Position numbers and translations under genes: made by a program. 64,000 nt of DNA from Apostichopus japonicus (lineage: Eukaryota > Echinodermata > Holothuroidea > Aspidochirotida > Stichopodidae): the NCBI RefSeq assembly GCF_037975245.1, contig NC_092562.1:27170054-27234053 (forward strand). Direction: 5' to 3'. Below, piece by piece: positions 35,101 through 47,100 of this stretch (position 1 is the first letter of the stretch; each line of letters starts with the position of its first letter). A model generated the notes under the pieces. That model was not told the origin of the DNA. It searched no databases and saw only the letters and a list, made by a program, of their open reading frames with translations.

Positions 35101-38100
35101 GATGGATTACTGTACCTCCGATTTGAGTTATGTTTTAAGGAACATCCTACACCAAAGGTAAATTGTTTACAATCGAGAAAGATGTGACAGGTTAATGCTG
35201 CAATTACAGAAATTACTTTTATATAGACTAATTGGTATTAGTTTCATTTCTTTATGAACATCAGACAGATCTTTCTAGCATCTATAGTTTTTCTAGAGGA
35301 ATTTGCTTTCTCAATATAGTTGTTTTGTGTTAAATAAGCATCGCAAGTTAACAAGAAGCAATCGTCTCAATATTATAGATTTTAAAACAAGTGTGAGAGC
35401 AAAAACAGCATGCTTGAGGAATGTGTACACTACTTAAACAGGGGATATGATTAATATATGTGTAGGCGCAATCCTTATAAAAAAAGACAATTGGCACCTG
35501 TATTTTGGAATGTGTATTTCCAAATGCCTACTTTTGTCACTGGGGTATGTAAGAGATCACATTTGTATCAGCCAGGCCCATTGGAACTAGATCAGAGATC
35601 GTCATGAAGTAGGTGCAGTAAAGAATATGAAAATAAACCATGGCTGGTACATTGTAATCCAAAATGTGAAATGCAATTCTATAAAGTTCTTGGTTAAGTG
35701 TTTCACTATTAAATGTTGGATTTGATGAGTGACAATACACTTTCAGCATAGTGACGATGCAGCTCATATACATTTTACTATATAATAAGATAACTTACTA
35801 TTATGTCAGCTGGATAATTATAACTTACATCTTTGCATGATCTTTCATAACATCAGCTTGTCCAGCTTATCGGTGGGGCCTAGATGATTGTGATGGTATA
35901 TGTGATAACTGCTATAACGGAGGCATTTGTGATGAGAACAGTGGAAAATGCATTTGTGCCCCTGGATTCAAAGGAACAAATTGTGAAGAAGGTAACAGTT
36001 TTCTGCATGTTTCACTGCTGGGAAAATATATCTGCATATATTCATGATAGGGAATAATTCTAAATAAGGTGACTTTTTAAATCATAAATGTATATTACAT
36101 TTTTTCAAGTTCACTGGTAATCCACACCACTTTTGATTTAAAGCAAAAATGATGTAACTAAAGGGAATCAAGCAATGGCTCAAGTCTACTGTTTCAAAAG
36201 CTTTAGACCTTCTATCTTGCACATAAAGGCCTTATGCAGATCTTGTCTTTTCTGTCGCGGCGGTTTCTTTTTGAAACGAACTCCCATTGCAAGTTCTTGA
36301 CTCTACCTCTTTCTCTATTTCAACTTAAAACATTTTTGTTTGATTCCTAGTTTCTCTTTATCCTTGGTTTCCCTAGTCTCTTTCCTACTTTGTAAAGCGC
36401 TTTGAAATGCTGTATTAAGCGTAATATAAATATGATTTGTTGTTATTAAAGGTATGCTGTAGGTAATTTCATAACGTTTGCTACCATATCTGCAGATAAG
36501 ATGGGGATTCGGAAATGGTGATGTTTGAGGCCATTTGTTCAGAAATGTTAAACCTGAAGTGTATGCCCTTGACAAATTTAATTGTGTGATTTGAGTGGAC
36601 TCACTTAAAACTTCTAATTGAGACAGTTATAGCCTTGTTGCCATTACATGCTGTTTGTGCTTTGTCTTCAATCCAAATGATATACTTGGATACTGTCAGG
36701 TAGTATTAATTTACCTGGAGGATCAAGAATGGTTTAATTATATCCTATTTTGTAGACAAATCCTGATAACTTTTATTATTTCAAGTTCAACAACATTCAC
36801 AAACTAATCTCACACATGCAAAATTACAATATAAACCAATATCCGTGATTGTACCACAGCCTGTTGATGATTCTGGGATAAGTGTCAGCAAAATCAGCAT
36901 AGCTCATTCAATTAGGTTTCCTTGAACTGTAATTTATATCAAATATCATTTAAATTCAGTCATTCATAGCCAACATATTTGTGATTAGGCTGCATATAAG
37001 GGTTTTCTTGATCATCATATATGGATATTGTCAGTGAAATACATGAAAGGGTGCATGTACCATTTTTGTTATTTTTAAAATAATTTCCTAATGTGTTGAT
37101 GAAACAATTTTACTAGCCCCTTCATATGACTTTGTTGAATACATTTGAAGCATTTATTACCTTTGACAATAAACGTTTGCACTCATTATTCATGTTCCTT
37201 TGCTTTTAAACAATTTAACAATTTATTGTTCTGCACTTTACTATAACCATGCAGCTTCTGTGTTGAATGATAACTAATGAACTTGTATGCCTTTTTGGAA
37301 ACAGCACCGAGTTTGATGTTTCTCACGTGACTATAGGGCGGCATTTTATTTATTAATTTATATTTTTCTGTTAGGTTGTGGAGGTAACAGATATGGAGAC
37401 ACATGTGAAAGGAGATGTTCTAGCGGTGTCGGTGATGGCAGTTGCGGTAGATACCTCTTCTGCCTCGCCCATCCATATGGCTGTAGCTGTAATACAGGAT
37501 GGAAGGGGTTGGACTGCAATACTGGTAGAGCTTTACTTTAATATGTCAACAACTTTTCCTATCCGTTTTGTTTGTGTACAGGTTTTATCATTCCTACTTT
37601 ATAGTGTAATTTAGGGGGATGTATTGGTTTTGGAAGTTAAATTATGGTCGGATACTGGATTCAGCCCAAAAATCAATTTAACAGATTTTGGAAATTGACA
37701 TAATCCAACAGTTTCCTAACGTACAGACTAGTGGTGTGTGTGTGTTGGGGTGGGGGGGGGGGTTGTAATTGTAAAATTGTACATACTCATTCCGTCCTAT
37801 TCATGTTGTTCAGTTAGTGAAGTTTAACATAGTGATCTTCTTTTAATTGACTTTGTAGAGAATAACTATTGTTAGAACCCTACTAATTATAATGCTACAA
37901 TGTAAATACGTTGTAAATAGTTGACAAATATAGTCTGGTATTCTCTTAGGCATATGTCCTATCAACAAGACATTTCAGGACAGCCTACTGCACAGTACAC
38001 TGCATGATGCCACAACTGAAGAGAACCACAGCTGGAAATTAGATTAGAAATACAAATATATAGAAGATTCCAAAGAATTGAAAAAGTCTAGCATTTCATT

Positions 38101-41100
38101 ACAAAAAACATTTTTTTTACTTGCTCAACCTCCATCACAAGATCTTAATTTCCTTCCAAAGTTATATTAAATATCAATAGGAAAAAAAAGGTGTCATACA
38201 AGGTTTAATTATTGAAGTCTTTATTAGTTGGGATAACATTTTGTGTAGAGAATTTTGATGTTAGTTCAATAGGAATCATTCACTTTTGATTTGTAGCATT
38301 TAACTAATTGAAGCTTCTAAATTAAAGTTTAGCTCAGGGATGGGAAAATTGCCGTTATGTATGTGAAACTCCCCACACTATCTAAACATTATATCCTGAA
38401 CACCTAAAACTTACATTCATGGAAAAGGGCAAGAATAATTTTAAGGGGTGGCCAACAATGTGAAATTGTGCCAGGGATGGACTTTCAGTGCGAGGGACGG
38501 AATTAAGGTGTCAGGGGATGGAATTTCAAGCTGCAGGCTCATGTGCCATTTTAGCAAGGGATTGTCAGGTCACCACCCCAGACTTTGCTGAAACTTAACC
38601 AAAATGGTTCCCTTATACACGTTATGTAGTCACATAAAAAGTAAGCTCTGTGTTAACTAAAGTTGTCCAGAAGGTAAAGCCCTCCAGAACCTGTTGCACA
38701 TATTTTACTGAAATTTTTTTCATTGTGATTCTTTGCAAGTTTGGACACTACTTTATTTACCCAAATATGGTAGAGGTACTAGAGTATGTACTTTGTTTTG
38801 TCATTAAAAGATTTATTTCAATAGTGTTCAATTGGCTGTACATGTTTGAAATTCAAATAGTTTAGATGGGATTTTTAAGGGGAATATTGAGGGTTACTCA
38901 ATGATGAATATTATAATATTGGAAGAGACAGCAGCTCACCTACCACTACTCACTCCCACTACTCTCATCCTCACGTGACAAGCTCTAACCTTGAATGGTT
39001 GTGTGAATTCTTTTTTATAGTAAAAATGCAAAGATTCAAGACTTTTAGAAGATTGATCTCCATCTCTAGTAACATGGACAAAAGTTTTGTACCCTGCATG
39101 AGGTCCTTCGGATTTCCTTCTTTCGCATGATATCTCAAGTTATCAATGATAATTTTTAGACACTATTTAAAGAATTTGAGGGGGATTTGAACTTGTTTTA
39201 ACTTGTAAGTATTGGAAATGGCAAGAAACTCAATGAACTTTTGATAGAAATATGTAAATTCGGATATTTTTGACATTCAGTCCCTCAAGCCAATAAGTCT
39301 TGAAGCAACATGCTAAATCTTAACTTTGTTTCGATTTTTTTTTTTTTTTTTACATGCATCATTTTATTGAATCAACTTATGGTATCTTATTAACAGCATT
39401 TAAGCTAACACAAGTGAAAATTTGCTTCACATTCTATCCCAGCACATTCAGAGGTTTTGGCTATGACCCTTTTATGTTACCACACTAGTTAATTGATATG
39501 TGAAAATAAAATGTTAAGGAACCATGAATTCCAATGAATTCATTGAGGTCTATAAAATTTTGCAAGAATGAAAATTGGCTTGTAGGCAGACACTTTGTGT
39601 GATACGGTATCTCACAAGGGAAAAATAGTGGATGTTATGCTATGGTGGGCCTGGGGCTCAGATGCACACTTAGTGTTATAATGTTTTGAAATATTTGTCT
39701 TAAAACACACAAAATAAAATGCTAACTCGATACATTGTTAAATACAAATTGTTCCATCTGAGTTTGAATTTAGGTGATTCCATTATAATGTCAAGTTTTG
39801 TAAAGACGCGTTTCAATGAATTTACCAAAATGTCCGAGTCAATGTAAATTATGTGATGTGATGGATGTTGTGTAATTGCCAAACCTTAAATGAAAGGCAA
39901 CATTTCTTACTCCAGCTAGTTACATGTTAATATAAAATACTGAAAAATTAGAATAGGATAATCCCCATGAGAGTTTCAGGATTAAGTTTCTTAAGTTTCT
40001 CAACATAGTAAACAAATAGAGAAAAGATATGGTCATTTGATATTGCAAACTGTAATAGTCATTGTAGTGTACTGAAGACTGATTTGTTTGTATTTTAACT
40101 GTTTAATGTGTCAACATCAAAGTTGCCTTGGTAAGTCTCTGGAAGTACAGTTGGTTCTGTTAAACAGTATTACAGACTTAAAGCAGGCAGTCAGACCATC
40201 AGTGTCTTACGCATTTATTAAATTTATGGTGGATACTATAGGTTGTCAAAGATACCATGTACCTGATTTATGGATAATTGTTACATATGCTAGTGTGAAT
40301 AAACAAACATTCTGCATGTTCCTTTTTTGGGGGGTTAAGTAGGAATTTGTCAGTAAAAGTGCTTCAAATTTTACATGAAAGTATTAAATAGAAAAGAAAT
40401 TTCCATGAGTTCCAACTTCATTTTAATAAGCAAGTTCTTTACTTTGCCATCAGCATGTGATTCAGGAACCTATGGAGCCAGCTGCCTACAGACCTGTCAC
40501 TGTCAGTCTGGGCAGTGTGACAGATATACAGGAGTCTGTACAGGATCACCACCAGGCTGTAGTAGTGGATGGACAGGGACTAATTGTCAGGGTTAGTACC
40601 TTTACTTGATGCATTATTAGTGGAAAATGACTTGCTCTAATCTCAGACCTATTCCACTGCGGTAAGTTGCCGCTTCATTGACAAAGCCAAACAGGTGAAT
40701 CCTTTGTGTCATAAGGATGTGTTGCAGGATCCCATGACACAGGTTCGAACAGAGCTGTTAGGGATCCATTTGTTCAATTCAATAAATATACAGGAAACAT
40801 CGACAGGGAGTAAATATCTGATCATATATCTTAAATCCTGTACATTATGAAAATTACTGTGAATTGCTTAAAACCCTAATGTTGCCACCCCTCCCCCTCC
40901 CCATACTCCTCCCAATACGGTAAAAAGTTAGTCACCAAAATCAATCATTTATAATTTTTCGTTGCCACTGTAAGAAAAGTGCCACTCACTGGAACATTTG
41001 ATATAGCAACAAAGACACTAGATTATAAATCAAGTTGAGGACGGCAGCTGAGACTGGACAAGTTGCACGAATACTTAATATATTGTTGTTAAAGGTTTAA

Positions 41101-44100
41101 ACTACCACTATACAATTTATAACAAATATTACCCCTTTGGACAATCAATGCACCACATTCAGAGGAGAGATAATTGCCATCATAACATTAAATCGTAATT
41201 GCTCTCTTATGTATATCAAACATGATTTTAGGTTGTCGGTTGGAGGGGGGGGGGGGGGGTGGGTGGTTCATCGAGTTTTATCTCAAGGTATCCTGTTGTT
41301 CCACCTTACTTAATTTTAAGTATACTATACATGTTGGAACATGTTATGCTGTCGCCATGGCACCACTTTCCTTCTCTAACATTTTGATATTTGTTTATGT
41401 TCCATTATTTTGTGAAGATTCAAATGTTTTTTGCCAGCTGCAGATGGTCAAATTTCAATTTTGGTAAAACTAGCTTCAGTGGACTGTATCTCAAGATCTT
41501 ATTTCTGGTGTACCTTCCAGAAAAGCACTTCTTCGAACTTCAAATGCATTTTGAATCAATTTTTTATCCCTGTAGCTCCTGATGTTTGTCATACTGACTA
41601 TTATGGATCTACCTGCACTGGTAAATGTCACTGCATGGGGAATGCTGCATGTAATACGATAACGGGAGAATGTCCAGGCCAAAAGTGTGCTCCAGGCTAT
41701 GAAGTTTACATGGGACAAGTGTATTGTACAGGTATGGCATGAGTGTTGTCTGGGGATTGTGTGACTAGATGTCAGATGGGAAACCAACATAAAAATATAG
41801 GCTTTGTTCTCAAAATAATTCCATTTTCTCTCAATCTTTTTAGAATAGTCAAATTCTTAAATGAACTTTATTGCCACAACCAGAGTGTAACATATATTAC
41901 TTTAAGAAGAATAATGTGAGTATTGAAATGTGTTTATTTCCCCTGAAGTGAAGCAGTAATTAAAATCAATTTCATGCAGTTTCCAGTAGTCTCCTTCCAG
42001 CAGCAAGGTTAAATTTGTCAGCCATAGGAGTCTTGGTCTGTGCTGAACTATCACTCTAAAAATATCAAAAAAAAATCAGGATGCCTGCTGCTAATTCCAC
42101 AAAGTGAGTAACATGTTATCTTGGTGATAATTTTATATTAAATTGAGAAGAGAAGGTGAGAATAAATTATCATCAGTTAGAAATTGATGGCAAAATATCT
42201 TTGCCTGTCTCATCTTTTTCATGTTAAAAGAAAGATATTACATTAAATCAGGGCATAATATACAAAGCTATTACAAAAACTAGCAGTAAAGTGAATGACA
42301 TGGAGAGCATTTTGATTCACAGAATGCCTAGGGCCTCGCTTCGGAGAAGGCTGTGCAGATGATTGTCACTGTTCAGAAAGTTACTGCAACAAAGTAACAG
42401 GAAGTTGCTCTGGAGGTTGCAATCCTGAATGGGTGGAACTATTTTCACCCAACTTATGCCAGACAGGTAAGAAACGTTCTGTCATGATTGCATCATGGGA
42501 TTGTACCACCTGGTAATATGAAATGACATTGAAAGAATACTTAGAAAAATTGTTAGTCATGAAAGAGAATTAGGCATGTTGCATGATTGGTTGCTATAAA
42601 TGATGTGAGGATTATATACCTACTCCAGTTCTTGTCTGAAGCATGATCATTGTAATGATGAAGTTTGTTACCCCCAATGGAGTAGAGAACTTGGTTGCAG
42701 GAAATGCCTTTATCAAGTGAACCTACAAATTCTTCGTTAGTGGCTGATTTAATTAAATGGTTACTGATTCTTCTTTAGCCGTCGATCAGTTTGTATCTTT
42801 GCAGCTACCTACACCAGTGGATCTATGATTAATCACCTACCAGCAAAATAGACAACTAAAGTTACTAAAAAATGCATTTGTTAATTAATGTCTGTAATAA
42901 ATTACCGCATGACATTATTGCACAGAAATGTTTTTCTTCTGTCATACTGCTTTATGTCATGTAGTTTATGGCAATTCAGTGTTGAGCCAAGCAAACAGCT
43001 CATTTGTTTACAAATACGTATATTACTAAAGGTGTGTTCATTTGAACCTTGGGGAAGTTGGGCTGGTAATATGCTTAAGGTTTGATTCTCAATTATTCAG
43101 TCTTAGCAATCATTATTTAATGTTGTAAAGTCAGTTAATGGTGTTCAGGGCATTGCACTACACAATTTCAGTACATTCTCATCAAAGTATTTTCTTTGCA
43201 ATTTCAGGTCTTTCTTAGAAATATTGTGTTTGAAATATCGGTTCAATTTTCGGCAAATTATTACCATTCTGGTTAACATTTCGTGGTCCTAGCACAGTAT
43301 GATCTTATATTTTATAAAGACCACTATGAGTGTTTCTCATTCTTTCCTCATTTAAGGTCTAATAGATGCCGCGTACACCCCTAAGAATCCTAGTGTAACA
43401 GTTCCTGTGACTTGCACAGCTGCTAGAGGTCCAAATTCAGAAATTAATCAATTAGATTTTGTTCTGTCAAGACATCATGAGAATTTAGATGACGATGGAA
43501 TTTCTCCTGGAGAGGTTACTGGTGATGCAACAACAAGAACTGTTGCATTCGTGGTAGCTAATGTCACAGATCGACAGACACTATACTGTCAGCTGAGGAA
43601 AGATGGCAAGAAATATGCAGTATATAGCATAACCATAGATGTGTTTGGTGAGTAGCATAATTACATGTGTTACCCTTGTACTTCAGGAGTCAACCGTGGT
43701 CTCCTTAGAATTGCTAAGTATTAAGCCGGAAGGTGGTAAAGTCAATTTTTGCGTATGTTTGAAACACAGTTTGCAACTTGTAACAGTGAATTTAGTGAAC
43801 TATCCAAAACTATGGAAAGATAACATATAAAAGGAGGATGTTAAATATAAATTACACTAACCATGATATGACAATGTCTTTAGTTCTAGAAAAGAAAGTT
43901 TGAAGTTTAACGTAATGTAAACACATACTCACATGCTACCACACTTGCTTGATTTGTTTTAGTTACATTTGGAGATTTGATTTCTTATTACTCTTTTGAA
44001 ATTGGGTATCAATGAATATAATGCTTCTTTTTAACGTTACAATTAATGCAACGTACCAATAGGTAAACTGAGTTGAAATGTTTTCTTCTTTCCTTTATTT

Positions 44101-47100
44101 TACTTAAATTTCAATCTAAAGACTATGAAAGGCAACAAAAGTTCCAATATTAATGTTGTTTGATTTTATTATGTGGCATATTTGTCCATATACTTTGGTG
44201 AGTACAAGTATTATATTGTTTTTGGTATAGATGTATGTTAGTGAAGTAAATATGTGTCAGAATCAAACCTTTGAAATACAATATCTACAGATTCAATGTT
44301 TATATAACTTCAGTCTGTATAAATGGCTCCTTGCACATTGGCAAAGATCAAAAGTTATATACTGTATGTCAATATAATTCAGACTAAATGTTTGCCCATG
44401 GTTAAAAGGTTGCACTTTGCTTTTAGTGTAGGATTTTCTTCACAATAATGATAAACATGTTAAAACTGCTTTATCAACTTTGAATAAAAGTAGAATAACG
44501 TGGAACTTAAGGATTTTCGTGATGATCAGGTAGCTCACAGTCAAGTTGTATTCTAACAGTCTGGCCTTCACCATACTGTATATGTTCATTGCTTGCAATT
44601 CTTGCAATATCTTATAAGAAAATATTGCAACTGATTGCAATCTATGACTAGCTATTAATTACACTTAATTGTACACACCTTCATATAACTTTAAATGATA
44701 TATCCCTAAAGGTAGCAACAACATTACCAAATGCAGTATTTAGGTTATATGTACATAAGTAGTATTATCACCAAATTTCGAATAGGCCTAGTATACAGCT
44801 GACTTCAGGACCATGTCCAACTGTAGACATTGAAGAGAACATTACTCATTCTCTAATGGTTTTATAGTGTTCATTGTATAAAGCAATAGACCATGTTCAC
44901 GTCTGATGAAACATTATCTGTGTTTTCTTTACTACTTTCTTATTTGGGCCTCTAGCTCTGCCTGTAATGCAGTTTGCTCCAACGAAAGGTTCTATAACTA
45001 ACTCAACAGTCACCATCAGCTGGTCAGCCTGGGATGAAGAAAATGAGGATGGGGACCCCCCTGTCATCGGGTACACACCTTACTACAAGCTGGCATCAGG
45101 ACTGAATTGGTCTATCCAGGATACGTCTACCCCTATCAAGGCCTTGAATTTCACATTTACGGCCCTCACACCAGAGGAAAGGTACTCATTCAGTGTAGCA
45201 GCAGTAAGGGAAGGAGAGATGGGAGAAGGTCCAAAGAGTCCAATGCTGAATGCTACTACCATTTGTACAGGTATTTTGTAGTATATTACATCACAGTGCA
45301 TAGGCTTATAGTTTTTTGTTACATCAATTTGTTGCTTGTGACATATCAAAGTTAGTGCATGTGATACTAAATGCATTTCTTGCCAGTGTTAAATGTTTTT
45401 GATTCTTTCCTACCCTTCTAGATTTTATTTTGCAATATGATTGAAAAGGACGTTTCACAGCACTCCTCCATGAATTTCTAAAAGTGGTTTGTGAGCAAAC
45501 AAATAATAATAGCGCTGCGGCAATATAGTTTTAAGTCAGTGACTTCATGATATATTGGGAGGTATGCTTGCTGATCAGAAAAACTACTCTACATCACTAT
45601 TAACTACTACATGTTGGTATCAACTACTCCAATACTAATGGAAATTTTCTGAATGAGTATACAATGTAACCAACTACATATTGCTACTGAATGGACTTAT
45701 GGAAAATCTACTGCTGACTTCCAAAAAATAAAATATACAAGTTATATAACTTAGGTATGGACCAGGCATGGGCCAGACAGGAAGTTACTGTGTCCTCTCA
45801 TTTGCACTCTCTCTTACGAAACAGAGGCAGGGATACTGATTAACAACACTGTGACATCACGGATGTCACCATACTCAAGGTTAATTCCTTGGCAGTGATC
45901 TGTGCAGATATATGTTACAGACAGATGTAGGTTTCTGCTGTAGAGAGTTAATGTGGAGGTCAAAGTGTTATTGTTCTACTGGGATTGAAAAGTATATTCT
46001 TATGATTTATTGCGTTCAGACTGATAATTAGAAAGGTAATTAATACTCTGTGAACTCCTTGCTATAATAGATTGTAAAGGTAAACCTAGGGTAAACTAGA
46101 GGATGGAGTATATCTCTGTAAAATACTCTCTGTTAAAATTGCAATGAAACAGATTAGTCAATACAATGCAACCTCTATTCTATATCAAATTTATTGCAGT
46201 TTTTTGTTTTTTGCCTGTCAACATTCGTTGATTATGACAGTTACCTTCCCTATGTTACTTAATACCTCTTCTGCAATTAACCTTAGAAAGTTTGATATTA
46301 ATATAAAGTGCACATTTACCTTAGTTCCATGTGAGGAAAGGCCAATTCTCAGAAACCTACACATTAGGTTGCACCTTTGTTGTTTTCTTCTTCTAGAATA
46401 TATATATAGTAAATAGACAGTGAATTGTTGGTATCTTAAAAAATGTTAGACTTTAAACTCTTTATTTTGCAGAGACCATTTGGCACATGCTGTCAAAACC
46501 ATCATGTTAATTATTAACTAGCTTTATATTAAAATGCATAAATATACTGTTTTATACAGAAATATGTTACTAGTTACAGTACTTCAATCTATTGATCCTT
46601 TACAGTTCCAATAAGTGGTCCAGGAGAAGTTCAAGCAAATGTTGCTGGTGAAAGGCAAGAAAATGTAGAGATAACTTGGCAGGTATGTCAAATATAGCTA
46701 AATTCGTTTAAAAACATTCATATTGCAGATTAAACACTATTCACTTGAAACAAGTCTAGTTCTATAATGTATCACTTATTCTGCTAGTTTGGTTTTCCTA
46801 TGGTAATAATTTTGTTAGTTTGTAAAGTCTGTAAAGTTCTGCTCTGTTCAAAAAGGTATATTTTAATATTTACATCCCAAATCAGAATTATATAGAGGTA
46901 AGTAAAACAATGCCATTGTAGTATTTTTCTCAGCAACTCCACAATACACATTGTTTTTGCAATGTTATCTCCATTTTCCATTGTTGTTTTGGAAGGAAAA
47001 CAAGTATTGGTTTCACAATAGATGTAGTAAACAGTATCAGTTACATATTGTATTGATTGCTTATAATCCAGCAACGAGGCTAGTAACTTCGCATATACAA

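Noticed and set aside
46144-46416. 90-codon plus-strand open frame between FN3 exons
   Set aside because: Hydrophobic and cysteine-containing, but it does not join in phase with its neighbours and has no motif.
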